In this document: one piece after another, positions 36,401-46,510 of the stretch
Numbering within the stretch: the first letter of the stretch is position 1
Layout of the letters: each line of letters starts with the position of its first letter
Assembly: GCA_025267735.1 (NCBI GenBank)
Contig: CM046309.1
Span: 54,876,319-54,940,318 of the forward strand
Reading direction: 5' to 3'
DNA from: Mactra quadrangularis
Taxonomy: Eukaryota > Mollusca > Bivalvia > Venerida > Mactridae
DNA length: 64,000 nucleotides
Program-made: the position numbers and the translations under genes
Notes under the pieces: model-generated
What the model saw: only the letters and a program-made list of their open reading frames with translations
The model's database searches: none
Told to the model about the DNA's origin: nothing

Positions 36401-38475
36401 TGATAAAAACCGCAATTCGCTCTGAATATGGAGCAAAAGACACGCCTTGGGTACTCGTCTTTTCGATTTGAGCAAGCCTATACGAGATTGCATTCCTGGA
36501 ATTCTTTCAAAACTTCTTTGAAAAAAGGTGTTAGCAAATATATTAAGAACAGCGGCAGTTACAACCTGATACCTTCCACACAGTCAAAAACCAAAGAGGG
36601 AAATGTTTTAGATTTTTCAAACTTTTGCTATAAAATGACGTCACAAACAAATAACGAATCAAGAACCTAGAGGGTTTCCGCATTGGATAGTACAATGGAA
36701 TAATAATTGCTACTCGGGGATAAGAACTGAGGATGAGGCGATATGGCGAGATATCGATACAATATCGATACGTCGGACCACGATACATATAGTGGCTCAG
36801 CGTGATATATCGCGATACGACCCAGACATTCGTAATCCTGTAAAACGATCACCGATTGGCTAGTTTATTATTAAATAAACAAAACAATCGCAAGTAGTAC
36901 AGCGTATGTATTCAAGATTTACATATGGCCGACGAAAACAACAACTATGTTGAGCCTAATGTTTAATGCGATTTTACTGCCCCTGCACATGTTGCTTGGT
37001 CAAAACCATCAAATCTTTTGTCAAATGAATGTTTATATTTTTACAATAACTACCCGTATCGTATCGTAAATAATCATATCGTCTCCTTTCGTATCGATAC
37101 GTATCGTATCGTGTGACGACTGTATCGTCACGTCCCTAGTAAGAACCATGTTCTAGGGTGCACTAACCCCATACTCCCCCAAAACAGGTTAGCAATAGAT
37201 ATAAATTACATTATCACAAAACTAACTCACATACATGTATTTATTGACAAATTTCATAATGGAGCCTTGTCTGTATGGGTCTTTGTACATGTAGTTAAAT
37301 ATACATTTCATCTTTGATATTTAATTTTCCTTGTTAGATATAGAACGCAATATTTTATCAGTCTTTTGAAGCGTGAAGGGTATTCATCGGCGTCTAGAGA
37401 ATTCAAACCCTTAAACACGAAATAAGAGACAGTGTGTTCATGTTTCTGACAAAATGCAATGCTGAGGGTACAAACGTCATAAGCCCGGGACCCTAGCACA
37501 GTGTGTAGCGCGCCGTTTTTTCTATCCTAGCTTCCCGAAGGGGTCGTGGGTTCTAATTCCACATGTGATTGTTATACCCTTCCAATAATGTCAATTTTCC
37601 CTCATTAAAAATGTACATGGATAATTTGACAGCCTTGTGAGAATATGTTATAGACAAAATTCCAGGAAAACTTGGTTAGAAGCGCTGGCCGTCGTATCGG
37701 GAACAGTATCACAATTTGCCTTAACCGCCCTTATAAGGTCAACCAAGACAGTGGCTGATAATCCATGATTGGATCAAATTAAAGTTAAGTTTTTATTATT
37801 TCTAGAAAATGTCACAGGTGGAACGATTATGAAGTTTGAACTAGTTTCGTAAGTACCCCGATTTTCATATTGTAGAAATTTTTTATTTACCAACATTTAT
37901 GTCCGATCTATAATGGAAAACGACAGGTCGTTCCTAAACACATTTCAATTCCTACAATATTGAAATCGGGGTACTTAGAAGTTTCGTTAAGTATAGTTAA
38001 TCGTTTAAACGAATGTACTAGTTGCATTATATAAATGAAGTAAAACAACTGTACATCTAAAATCTGCTGTACAGACCACCCGGGTTATTGCATAACCATG
38101 CGACTTTTTGACGATTTTTATATAACAAATGCTTAATTAGAGTAACAATGCCTCTACTTCAAGACTATATCGCTATTTTTGACAAAACAATTGTAGAATT
38201 CAATGGTCAAATAAGCCATAGTTTATTCAAAAATAATTATACTTAATTTGATTGTCTCAATATCTAGCGAAACTACGCAGTACTTCAAAATTATTCATTA
38301 TATAAATGTAGACAAAACATTTTACTCAATAAAATTTAATTTAACAATAATATAACAAAAATAAACTAATTTTACATTATTTTGTATTAACAAGAGTGAC
38401 AAAAAAGATAAACTTACTTTTAATTAAATATATTATGATCAAAGACCACGCCCCGAAACGCGCACTGCAGTCCAT
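21085..38475 (-). CDS. Gene 2: type I transmembrane mucin, paralogue of gene 1
   Basis: Exons 38418-38475 (candidate first), 33365-33439, 32627-32777, 26331-26542, 23287-25764, 22749-22818 and 21436-21085 join with phases 1,1,2,1,1,2, exactly those of gene 1. The total is 3396 bp, 1131 residues plus stop. The head has eight cysteines in the same order as gene 1 (C, MC, CTC, C, C, YC, SC). The stalk is a 20-residue Ser/Thr/Pro repeat array. A single helix (SIGVALIIIVAIYLAC) and a 117-residue acidic tail follow; the tail contains YEMG and YAPL. The latter fits the YxxPhi sorting consensus. The predicted protein is a cell-surface mucin receptor of unknown function. The intron between exons 3 and 4 hosts a nested transposon. 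Exon 1 is the least certain part. Confidence 0.8.
21851..22143 (+). mobile_element. tRNA-derived SINE, family B, near full length
   Basis: The head carries a B-box-like GGGTTTGATTCCC. The body contains GGGGCATACTTTCGTGGAGC and CCAGAGATTTAGCCTTTCC. The tail ends GCTACGGCGTTAAACCCAAC. The same order is found at 32266-32569 (reverse), 45376-45617, 54708-54833 and 62430-62723. Confidence 0.8.
22190..22401. mobile_element. Harbinger-like MITE (GGCCACAACAA family), copy 1
   Basis: The inverted ends GGCCACAACAAATTGAT and, reversed, GGCCTCAACAAGTTGAT are flanked by TAA on both sides (22187-22189, 22402-22404). GCTCGCTC motifs occur inside. A second copy is at 43255-43475. Confidence 0.85.
22655..22740. 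repeat. Trinucleotide-like AT-rich microsatellite (GAT/AAT)
   Basis: An irregular run of GATAAT and AATAAC-type steps ends close to the donor side of the gene 2 membrane exon. Confidence 0.85.
22749..22818 (-). CDS. Gene 2 exon 6: transmembrane helix
   Basis: Acceptor TTTAATTTACAG, donor GTAT|GTAAGT, phases 1 to 2. It encodes GAVISSSIGVALIIIVAIYL and AC, a single hydrophobic helix. It matches the position and phases of gene 1 exon 6, but the helix sequence differs. Confidence 0.82.
23095..23240. mobile_element. Fragment of ACAACACC-type MITE in gene 2 intron
   Basis: It contains GACAACACCACTGGGAGGGC, a reversed TGTTGTTCAGAGG and AGGGAAATATCAAAA, all also seen in a relative at 39450-39600. 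Confidence 0.4.
23287..25764 (-). CDS. Gene 2 exon 5: repetitive mucin stalk (2478 bp)
   Basis: The acceptor is AAATTTCAG at 25765-25773 and the donor CCAT|GTACGT at 23286. It opens with QGQNVSISCQAFD, giving the eighth head cysteine. About 100 residues of irregular Ser/Thr/Pro sequence follow, then an array of 60-bp (20-residue) units. Two unit types follow one another: STSGTPTKGPSTSKTSTDVP-like units in the N-terminal part (about 24400-25400) and TSKPTTNMPSTSGTTTETPV-like units in the C-terminal part (about 23400-24300). The 60-bp period keeps all three frames of each strand rich in open stretches. Copy number in an individual is likely variable and assembly across it should be treated with caution. 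Confidence 0.87.
25750..25965 (-). repeat. 55-bp tandem repeat spanning the 3' splice site of the gene 2 stalk exon
   Basis: Four units of about 55 bp begin near 25752, 25807, 25862 and 25917. Each contains TTTTGACTCTGG followed by CTGAAATTTTGACAAA, so on the minus strand each repeats the AAATTTCAG acceptor and its T-rich tract. Only the acceptor nearest the exon leaves an open frame in the required phase. Confidence 0.8.
26331..26542 (-). CDS. Gene 2 exon 4: head domain, C-terminal half
   Basis: Acceptor TTTATTTACAG, donor CCAG|GTAATC, phases 2 to 1. It encodes three cysteines (SDCG, FTCL, YGYC). Spacing from SDC to FTC is 16 residues, the same as PQC to FEC in gene 1. Confidence 0.8.
26953..27141 (+). 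CDS. Transposase exon 1: N-terminal THAP half
   Basis: ATG in AAAATGGCAGAAGG, 63 codons to TTCCAG|GTAATT. Ligand cysteines are at residues 20/21 and 25. Confidence 0.75.
27381..27566 (+). CDS. Transposase exon 2: C-terminal THAP half, carries the frameshift
   Basis: Acceptor TTTTATTCAG, donor AAACG|GTATGA. The first ten codons read in phase 0 (ISGSTVVCSK) and the rest only in the next frame (HFTKEDYTGVTPLRRRLK). Confidence 0.7.
27887..29000 (+). CDS. Transposase exon 3: HTH and DDE catalytic core
   Basis: Acceptor TTCTATTATTAG, then 370 open codons to TAA at 28998-29000. All three acidic catalytic positions are present (see the gene entry). Confidence 0.85.
29517..30307 (-). CDS. YqaJ-protein exon 2, part before the in-frame stop
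   Basis: Acceptor TCTAATTTCAG. The frame reads EPIEYGCKVTGKCHK, then the SWIM finger (CEC...CGH), and ends RHRLTASQIG directly before TGA at 29514-29516. Confidence 0.75.
30770..30926 (-). CDS. YqaJ-protein exon 1
   Basis: ATG at 30926-30924, 52 codons plus one base to a CTTAAAG|GTAAGA donor. The start lies just inside the inner inverted repeat. Confidence 0.65.
31010..31778. repeat. Right arm of the hAT-like element, ATTCGATTCGA-rich
   Basis: Two clusters of ATTCGATTCGA-like motifs (about 31020-31105 and 31690-31760) face each other in opposite orientation around AT-rich filler. No gene is seen. Confidence 0.6.
32024..32259 (+). repeat. 45-bp minisatellite, about five units
   Basis: The unit starts CTCAAAATAAATAGCGGAAC and contains GTCATATGGTGTTTTAAAA. 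Because 45 is a multiple of three, short open frames appear on both strands (15-residue periods). These are not genes. Confidence 0.9.
32266..32569 (-). mobile_element. tRNA-derived SINE, family B, reverse copy
   Basis: The reverse-oriented tail GGGTTTAACGCCGTAGCAAC, then GGCCCCGCCCGGGAATCGAA in the head. Same segment order as 21851-22143. It sits next to gene 2 exon 3. Confidence 0.8.
32627..32777 (-). CDS. Gene 2 exon 3: head domain, CxC segment
   Basis: Acceptor ATTGTTTAAG, donor GCTAG|GTGAGG, phases 1 to 2. It reads AQMCYDSTV at the start and contains QCTCTMTI, matching ANMC and NCTCSF of gene 1 exon 3. Confidence 0.78.
33365..33439 (-). CDS. Gene 2 exon 2: start of head domain
   Basis: Acceptor CTCTCTTTCAG, donor CCAG|GTAAAT, phases 1 to 1. 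It reads VVLQGTSVATVTECSALG and carries the first head cysteine. It corresponds to gene 1 exon 2. Confidence 0.7.
34380..34870 (-). mobile_element. tRNA-derived SINE, family A, reverse copy with an internal insertion
   Basis: The head (reverse) contains GGGGTTCGAACC and ends at GCTATTGCTC. The 3' part matches 47300-47430. About 34600-34730 is foreign and begins with CAGAACAGAACAGAAC, a reversed TTCTG-type retroposon tail. Confidence 0.65.
35547..35903. mobile_element. Palindromic MITE with ten alternating ACGTGGCCACGT / ACGTGCGCACGT boxes
   Basis: The termini TACGGTGGCATAG and TGCTACCGTA are inverted, as are GTGACATGGAGAAATATTT and its mate. Between them are ten dodecamer palindromes whose cores alternate mainly GGCC and GCGC, spaced by AAGCTATT-like linkers. 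A truncated relative is at 41381-41504. Confidence 0.8.
36728..37138. mobile_element. hAT-like element (CGATATGGCG / GTGACGATAC ends)
   Basis: The left end is TGAGGATGAGGCGATATGGC and the right end TATCGTCACGTCCCTA. The flanks ATAAGAAC and GTAAGAAC (36720-36727, 37139-37146) match at seven of eight positions. Terminal regions are dense in CGATACG/CGATATC motifs. A homologue is at 44240-44614. Confidence 0.7.
37850..37977. mobile_element. Short TIR element (TAAGTACCCCGATTT)
   Basis: The ends TAAGTACCCCGATTTTCATA and, reversed, TAAGTACCCCGATTTCAATA enclose about 85 bp. The flanks share AGTTTCG. Confidence 0.75.
38418..38475 (-). CDS. Gene 2 candidate exon 1: start codon and signal-like peptide
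   Basis: ATG at 38475-38473 opens 19 codons plus one base before a strong AAAA|GTAAGT donor. This is the phase 1 needed by exon 2, and the exon is 58 bp, the same length as gene 1 exon 1. The peptide MDCSARFGAWSLIIIYLIK has a short hydrophobic core but is not a textbook signal sequence. It was found by scanning upstream, so a different first exon remains possible. Confidence 0.4.
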
Positions 38476-40739
38476 TACTTCCTTTTGGCTGTTTCACTTT
38501 TACTACAATGATTCAAATGAAATGAAATTGCTCTCCCGGATTTATTGTCAATTTGTCAAACCCGCAATTAATCGCTTATCCGGATATCAAATATGATTAC
38601 CAATGACCTAAAGAACTCTAATGGTATGTTGAAAATCCGTTAATCACATAATCCGTAGATTTGTTCGACTAGGCACAAGGCGTGGCACCCTGATTGTAGA
38701 CCCAATGTACGATACACTACGTGCTGACAAGTTGATTAACAAGTTATGTATTATTGTATGTATTTCGCGGGTTTAGCACAAAACGGTCGTAACTCACTCT
38801 TTTCTTATATTGACTTACGACCGTTTTCCGCTTAAATCGCGATTTGCTATGGTTGACCTATTATGTAAGAAGGAATGGTTCTACAACACTGATTGACAAA
38901 AAGACCGTAGTAGAAAAAAAATGTCCTATTCATAAAAATGCCGATAGAAAATTAAGACATTATATTGGCTAAGATATCGTAAATTGTTAAAGGCCCTATA
39001 CTGCGATGCATTCATTTAAAGCAAATATGAGAGACCGTCTTAAAACTGTGAAGCCTTAAGACATAACAATCATTAAAGACACTATCAACTGTCAAACCGT
39101 TTGTCTTTTCAAATTTAAACTTGACTTAGTGCTCTTTTTGATTAACGATGTTCCTTTTAAACGAGAGCAGCATTTCTATCCATGCATGTCTTTGTTATTG
39201 TTCATTGCGCGTTTATTTTCAAACAAAATATTTTCATAGCTAAGTTATACCAATTAAGGGTATGTTTAGCAAACCGCTAAGATCAATCCGAAACAAGATG
39301 GAATCAATTTTAGAAATTCAATATCACATTCTACTTTCAGATACGAACTACTTTCATTTTGAAATTTAGAAATAACATAACATTTAAAGCATAAACTACT
39401 CCTTACAATTCGTTTTTTCTTGGTATAATTTGACATGATGTTACAGTGCAACCTCTCTAGAACAACACCCTCTGGAAAGAGACATAAGTAAGTAACTGTT
39501 TAGAGGTCGTTGCTGAGTTTAATTCAATTAAACTTATGCCTGTGGGAAATATCAAAAGCTGTTGTTGAGCGGAGGATTTTTTCGGAAATAGGCCGCTCTG
39601 CACAAGATGTACTGTCCAAACATTTGCGTCGACCCAGTGCTTGGTCTTATTTTGCAGTCCATGGGAATTGTTAGTCTTGGTATTGGTGCTTTAACTCGTA
39701 TATCTGTAGACTCGCATACTCGTACATTTTTTTTCAACGCCTTTTGTGGTTTTATTTAGTCGAGCTGAAGAATAATAGACCCTTGTATACTAAATGTCTT
39801 TAGTTAAATAAATAATACGTTAATATTTAACCATAAACTTTAAAAGACTTCTTCAATAGGCTCAAGAATATGACCGAGTTTACACTGAATATTGAATGGA
39901 AATATTTCTGAATGGCGTTTAAAATACTTGTTCGGATTCAATTGACGCACCTTTAGAATTATTGAAATTCCTGATTAAGGAATTGCATTTTTCGTTTGTC
40001 AATATTTACCTTATTTTCAAGCTTAAAATTGTTTTGCAAAATTAAGAAACTTGCAACTTAATCTACAGTTTATTTATTGGTATATTCGACATTGAGACTC
40101 ACGGGGGCGGACTAGCTTTACATCCGCACTGGCGGGTGCAGGGGGCTAGGGTTGGGCGACCCCTTTTAACATAAAAAAGCAAATTTGTTCAAAGAGGCGG
40201 ATAAATTATTTCTTCATTCGTCAAAACTTCAAAACAAACTCATTTGTGGTAAATCCCTAAACCCCATTTTCCAAAAATCGTATCGCCGACACCCCCTTCA
40301 AGAAATCCTTGATCCGCCCCTTCTCAGGACCCTTTCTTGTTGTTTAAACATGCGACACACATGAATGAAAAACACATGAGTTGAGATATAATTATATGAA
40401 GTTACAAATAATTTAAAAATAATTGTATCAAATGGTTTTACACTCGAATGGTCAAAGTATTTGAAACGATATCAGATGTAAATGTTATATACATGTAATG
40501 TTAATCATGCAATGAACTAACTAATTTTTAATATCGTTTATTAAATAACTATGTGGGGTTCCTTGTCCTGTAAAGTGCCAAATTCACTCAAAACAGGGCC
40601 AAAATCTTATAATTGCCATGGTCCATTTACAAATTTCTGTGCTCTGACTGGTTGATATACATGTAATAGGGCCAATATCAAATTTTGGTACGTTTGTAGT
40701 TTTTTAATAAAATTGTATGCCATAAAAATTTGGAAAAAT

Positions 40740-40827
40740 GCGGGTGTTTTTTTTCATTTTGCGAGTAGAAATAAAATCAACTTGCAAACATGTGCAAGTC
40801 CATTTTTTGTTAAATTCAAGCCCTGGC
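40740..40827. mobile_element. hAT element end (TTAAATTCAAGCCCTG)
   Basis: The last 85 bp match the right end of the element at 51871-52299 (TTTCATTTTGCGAGT, TTTTTTGTTAAATTC). The left end was not found. Confidence 0.55.
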
Positions 40828-41380
40828 CACCTGACAACCATATATTAACTGAAATGACGAATAAGTGATTAACTAGTTACGTAATAAGTAAGCCTATTGA
40901 TGACGTCACTCAGTGGTGTTGTTGTAAATTTATTCAGTAAAAACCCTGAAAACCGGACCTTGTCCGGACCGACCAAAAAATCCAGTATTCAGAAGATTCC
41001 GGTTTTCAGAAGTTAGCAATAAGAAGACAATCACGAAAACACATTTTGGCTAATAAGAAACTATCCGGATATGAATTATATCAGGAGTTTTTCAACCTTT
41101 GACTCAATTAAGATTAAAAGACCAAGTATTTAAGGGATTAAGAGTCACATCCTGGGGTCTGCATATAATGCATCCTTAGTCCTTATGGAGCGGAAGGACA
41201 CTCGTTAAATCCAAATAAAACCAAACAAAACAATCTATGTTGACTGTTTAATCTAAACATCGTAGTTTAAGGATGTTCGATACTAAAATGTTATTCAAAT
41301 GTTATCAGTGTTTTCCAGAGTTTTAAAGAGTGTCTTGTGTCAATTAAATACTAATTTAATACTAATAATATTATTTATTT

Positions 41381-41504
41381 TTTACGTGGCCACGTAAAGC
41401 TTTTACGTGGCCATTTAAAACAAATCCGGCGATGAGTATATTTATTTTTTTACGTGGCCACTTAAAAAAATAAATATATCTCCATGTCACCTCTATGCCA
41501 CCAT
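41381..41504. mobile_element. Fragment of the palindromic ACGTGGCCACGT MITE
   Basis: Three ACGTGGCCA-type boxes, then the terminal sequence ATCTCCATGTCACCTCTATG, as in the right end of 35547-35903. Confidence 0.7.
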
Positions 41505-41920
41505 AATTGAATGAATAAATTAAATGATATAATAATGTTATATTTTGCATATACTGAGTGAGATATGATCGTACGGCATAAATCAATGAAAGGAGGGACT
41601 GTCGCAAATAGCGAATATTGCCATGGTTATGTCCGGTGTATCGGATTCAAGGTCAAAGAGTTCACCGGGTCCCAATCCGACGAAATAGAATCCGGTGGAC
41701 TAGGATCCGTCGGATCCCACTGAGTATATATACTCGATAACCCGTGTGAACGGGTTTAGACAGGTTAGACAAATTTTGGTTCAAGACATTTCGTAGATAT
41801 TTTGTTATATAATTAGTATATAAATGTTAATAGAAAAAAAGACTGAAATAAAGTAGTGTAAATTGCCAACTTTAGTTAGTTGAATATCAATTTGGATGTC
41901 GAAAAACAGCGATAAATATG

Positions 41921-42103
41921 AGAGGTCTAACCAGAACCAATTAAGAAGTTTAACTAATACCAATTAAGAAGTCTAACCAGTAACAACTTAGAAGTCTAAC
42001 CAGTAACAACTTAGAAGTCTAACCAGTAACAACTTAGAAGTCTAACCAGTAATAACTTAGAAGTCTAACCAGTAACAACTTAGAAGTCTAACCAGTAACA
42101 ACT
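41921..42103 (+). repeat. 23-bp minisatellite, eight units
   Basis: Unit AGAAGTCTAACCAGTAACAA plus CTT. The first two units are diverged. Confidence 0.9.
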
Positions 42104-42749
42104 GAAAGAAACTACACCACAGGTGCAGCGGATAAAAGCAAATTAGAACATTTATTTACTTTTGTCTGTTTTTAAATCTTAGTCAAAGTATTAAAACATC
42201 GGACTGACATTTAGCCAAAACGTATTAAGCCGTGTGAATAAAACCCATCACTTCCATACGAGTATTTCATCCGTACCGTCTGTTAAGTACGCGCGAGATT
42301 GGCACGTGACAGTCACGTGTCGTCTGCCAATTTAACGTATGCATTTGCAATACGTTTATTGGGCTAATAATCACGTTTATAAACAAAACGTGTGTTTGAG
42401 TCATTTATTTCTTTGATTTACTCGGAGGTTATCATGGTATATTATTATTTGTAGTTACCATAGACACCCGACAGCCACAGTTTCCCTATTAAGAGCCAAT
42501 TTTCGTTTTCGGTTGTAAGTTTAGCACTTTGGACCATGTGTAAGAGTGTTAAACATTTGTCACTTTCTCACAATTTTCCTTGGTGGAAAAGCTGGTACAT
42601 ATAGTTTCCACAATAAACAGTTGGCCAGTCATAGGATATCACTTTTTACGCTTATAATTGAATTATAGAGACACGCGGTGCGTTTCATTTATTTTTCTTT
42701 AGACCACTGGGACCACCTACGATAGTTTTAACACTTGTCAATGACTATA

Positions 42750-42996
42750 GCTCGTTTAGGATAACTTGAGACAAACGACTCAGTTTGTTTACATATTTTG
42801 GACTCAGGTATTACATAAAACAGGGAGGACAGCTGATTTTGTGTAATGAAAGTATTCGTGGAATGTGTGTTCTCGTACTAAATTTAATACATCAGAAACG
42901 CACTGATAATAGTCCATAATTACGTGTACTAAACTTAAATCCACCTGTGTATAAAATGGTATCGTTGTATTTTGTCTCAAGTTATCCTAAACGAGC
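42750..42996. mobile_element. MITE with GCTCGTTTAGGATAAC inverted ends
   Basis: Left GCTCGTTTAGGATAACTTGA plus GACAAA is perfectly inverted at 42972-42996. TATA and TTATA flank it, suggesting a TA-type target. Confidence 0.8.
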
Positions 42997-43254
42997 TTAT
43001 AATACATGAGTTATCTTTAAATAACAGCAAACATTCACAACGGTTAACGCATTAATTTTGATTTGCACAATATTTGTTATAGTAAAAGAGCCGAACAGAG
43101 CCGAGCATTTCAGAACGATACTTTTGGTTTAAAAAATGTTTATTGAAGTGAATACAAATATTTATACACATAATATCTACAATGTAGATTGTTACTTCTG
43201 GAAACGTCCAAATATACCAAAATTCATACAACTGTTTACATCTATCGATTCTAA

Positions 43255-43475
43255 GGCCACAACAAATTGATCATATGTTCTATGGATTCGCTCGCACCTT
43301 AATTTTGACGGTTTTTACAAAAAAATATTTTTGTTTCCTCGCTCGCTCATAAAAATTTGGTCAAACCGCTATATAAAGCAAGTGAATAAAGTCTTTTTTT
43401 TTTTTTTCGCTCGCTCGCTCCCCCCATTTTTTTTTCAGAAAAATCCGTAGAACATTTGATCAACTTGTTGTGGCC
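43255..43475. mobile_element. Harbinger-like MITE (GGCCACAACAA family), copy 2
   Basis: Same structure as 22190-22401, with TAA on both sides (43252-43254, 43476-43478). Confidence 0.85.
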
Positions 43476-44239
43476 TAATACTATTTAAAACTTAGCTGTT
43501 TATATTTACAAAAGTTTTAAATTACGAGACAGTGTTGTATATGTTTAAATATGTTTTAATATGTTTAAATATTCTTCTTTATCTGATCGTTGCTACATTG
43601 TGTTTTGCACTTCCTCATCATAACTGTTTTTGTATTTATATTTATATATACGCCATTACCGATTTATAATATCTAACATGTTCATACCATATATAAATTT
43701 ACTCCTGTATTGTACTTATGTTGTAATATTTGCATAACTTGTAAACTGTTGGGTGTCATGCCATATGTTTATTGAATAAATTGAATAATAAAGTATCTAT
43801 ATATAAGTGCGAACAAAAAAACAAAACACTGTTTATAATAACAATACAATGAACTAACCCACGACGAGAGATGCCCAGGATGACTTTAAAAAACAAGTGT
43901 GATATGTTTTACTTGTGTCCTTATTGTTGGTGAAATGGAAAGCGTTCTACCACAACAAGCATGATTTGCCAAGTGGTGGTGGTTTATCAACCATGGTAAT
44001 TTTGTTGAAATGAATTACACAAATTTTATTTTCATTACTGCCTACTCCTAAAATGAATTGTCTCACTTTGAATGTTTACCAAAACACGTTTTGTTTTTTG
44101 TACGCACTATAGAATGTTACAGTAACGAGGAATGAGAAGATAGCTTGATAAGCTAATTTGTATCTATCTTCTCCTATTAATTCTCAAATACAAATTATAG
44201 TGATACATGAGAATGAATGTAAATAGAAGAAAAAAATAT

Positions 44240-44614
44240 TAGAGATGAGACGATACGGTCATCACACGATACGATACGTATCTATACGAAAAGAGACGAT
44301 ATGATTATTTACGATACATTACGATACGGGTAGTTATCATTCACATTCTTTTACATATGATCAGAAGTAGTTCATCGGTTAAGTTGTCTCTACCTGCAGG
44401 TTGAGTTGTCCAAACCTTTTTTCAAACATCCACGAAGATTATATTTCTTGACTGAATGCGACAAACCCATCGAATGCTGAAAATACAGTGGCTTCCACCG
44501 ATTACGATTGTCAGGGTCGTATCGCGATAAATTATATCGTGCTGTGCCACAATACATATCGTGGTCCAACGTTTCGATGTTGTATCGATATATCGCCATA
44601 TCGTCTAGTTCCTA
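44240..44614. mobile_element. hAT-like element, homologue of 36728-37138 in opposite orientation
   Basis: Ends TAGAGATGAGACGATACGG and CGCCATATCGTCTAGTTCCTA (last 20 bases quoted in part). The CGATACG-rich termini match. No target duplication is visible. Confidence 0.6.
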
Positions 44615-45375
44615 AAACTTGCAATGATACATGCACGTAAATATAAAACTTTAAAATGTGTAGATAGAAACGGTCCTTTACAATGTAATAATTTAATCAA
44701 CTGGAATATTATGGTATATGTATTTTTTTCCATCGATATTTAGGATTTTAATAAACAATAAACATATAAAGTGACATCCAAAATTACCTTTACACCTATA
44801 CAAAAATCAAAGTATTGAAACACAGAAAGACTTTCATGTACATGAAACCTAACATACCCATACTAATGATTACTCTTTACACAGTAGATTCAAGTACGAA
44901 TCGAGCAGGGCAAAAAAGCGGATGAAGCGCTTATTCTACCTTGTATTACTGACTAATATTATTATGAATTTATTTTCCTCTTCTTGCCCTACAAAATCTT
45001 GAAGTAAAGTTTTTCCTCGTACACTTTGCATACAAATTCTATAGGTTAATTGTGTAATATAGTTAAATATGATAAATATGTTTCTATACCTGTCACTGAG
45101 TCAGATGGCGGAACTACTTTTATCGCCTAGAAATTAACTGCGTAGTAAATCAGAGACACATATATCATTGCGCAGGTTAAACTGGTTAGGCATTTTTGTC
45201 GAAAGTTTTCGATTTGCGGTATAACTTAAGCCTTTCGGCGAAATCGCCGAAAATCTAAAAATATTAAAATACTTTCGTGCTTACATTTAGATTTTATTTC
45301 GGATGTATTTTTCACATCAGGAAAGTTGTACAAATACATGTATAATAAATTGTGACATTGCTATATTCGATTCTT

Positions 45376-45617
45376 GACAGGGGCATACTTTTGTGGAGAT
45401 TGGTCATGAAATACATGTAAATACTATGGTCATTCTTCCTACAACTGATTTTAAATCATGTATAGCAATTGTCAGCCGCTGACGGATGTGTGCGCATAGT
45501 AACTGGTTAACAGCTAAACCCAGAGATTTAGCCTTTCCAGGAACGGTGAGAAGGTTAACTAACTGCCGTTATATAATGTATATAGTGTGATGCTACGGCG
45601 TTAACTCCAACCAAAAT
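45376..45617 (+). mobile_element. tRNA-derived SINE, family B, 5'-truncated
   Basis: Starts GGGGCATACTTTTGTGGAG, contains CCCAGAGATTTAGCCTTTCC and ends GCTACGGCGTTAACTCC. Confidence 0.75.
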
Positions 45618-46363
45618 TCAAAAGTCTTATCGTTATTTCTAATTAACTGATTACTGACCAAAATTTCCATGGTAACTAAGAACCATTTTTCTGCCACAAG
45701 AAATAAACACTATAGCTTTTAGACGACAATTTAAAGTGACACTCAAAGTACCAATTACTTCCGGTAAAATGATTCGCTTTCAAGAATGATAAAATCAATC
45801 ACAAATTAATATCACGCGACCCTCTCAAGAAAATTGCGACAAAAATATCCGATGGAAGAAAACGGCTTCAGACCAGAGAAGTAATTACCTCCCATAAAGT
45901 TCTTTAATGTATTAAAAGCGGAACGTATCGCTCTGCTGTGAGTTTTATCAATAAATGAATAATGAAATTGTAATTAACTCGCGATTAACGTAATATTACA
46001 TTATAACACTTCAAGCGAAACGCGCATGCGCGTGCCGTGAATTGCTTCCGTTTTGAATTTTGAAGAGCTCTCGTCTGTTAGCGCGAGGGAAAACAAACAT
46101 GTCCACGTGCCAGAAACCACCAGATGGAAAACAGGCGAAACTTTCTCACATCTATCTTGTATAAAAAGAAACTGAAAGCGTAAAACGAACTCATATACCC
46201 CTAGAATGGTCATTCTGTCACGGCTCTCCTGACTTCAGTTTTCACTGCTGTAATATAATGGCGCGGTTTTCATAAAATGGCGCAATTCTTATATTATAAA
46301 CTTTTCTATTAATTATAAGTATACATCTTTTATGCTAAACGATATTTTTGTTCGATTATAAAA

Positions 46364-46510
46364 ATGTGTGACAATTTTGGCGATTATAAGGTGCAAGCGT
46401 CTACATTTATTCCTTGTGATAGCTATTTTGGACCGATTTGTCAGCAACATTTTCGGGAACTGGCGAACAGACGGACGGACGAAACTAGCACCGAGAGGAC
46501 CGTCATTGAG
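46364..46510 (+). CDS. PRDM13: PRDM13-like exon 1
   Basis: ATGTGTGACAATTTTGG, 49 codons to ATTGAG|GTAAAA, phase 0. It encodes the first part of the PR domain. Confidence 0.72.

Larger units (their letters stand above)
33440..38417. other. Gene 2 putative intron 1
   Basis: No other exon-like segment. It contains a SINE A copy (34380-34870), a palindromic MITE (35547-35903), a hAT element (36728-37138) and a short TIR element (37850-37977). The rest is AT-rich and unrecognised. Confidence 0.45.
38476..46363. other. Intergenic region between gene 2 and the PRDM13-like gene
   Basis: No supported gene. It contains a fragment of an ACAACACC MITE (39450-39600), degraded GGATCCGCC-type sequence (40100-40325), a hAT end (about 40740-40827), a palindromic MITE fragment, a 23-bp minisatellite and TIR elements listed separately. 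46200-46363 is the likely promoter side of the PRDM gene, with ATGGCGCGG and ATGGCGCAA and a TATATTATAAAC. Confidence 0.6.

Noticed and set aside
41600..41720. Cluster of TCCGGTG/ATCCGTCGGATCC near-palindromes
   Set aside because: Looks like part of a repeat, but no second copy or inverted mate is present in the window.
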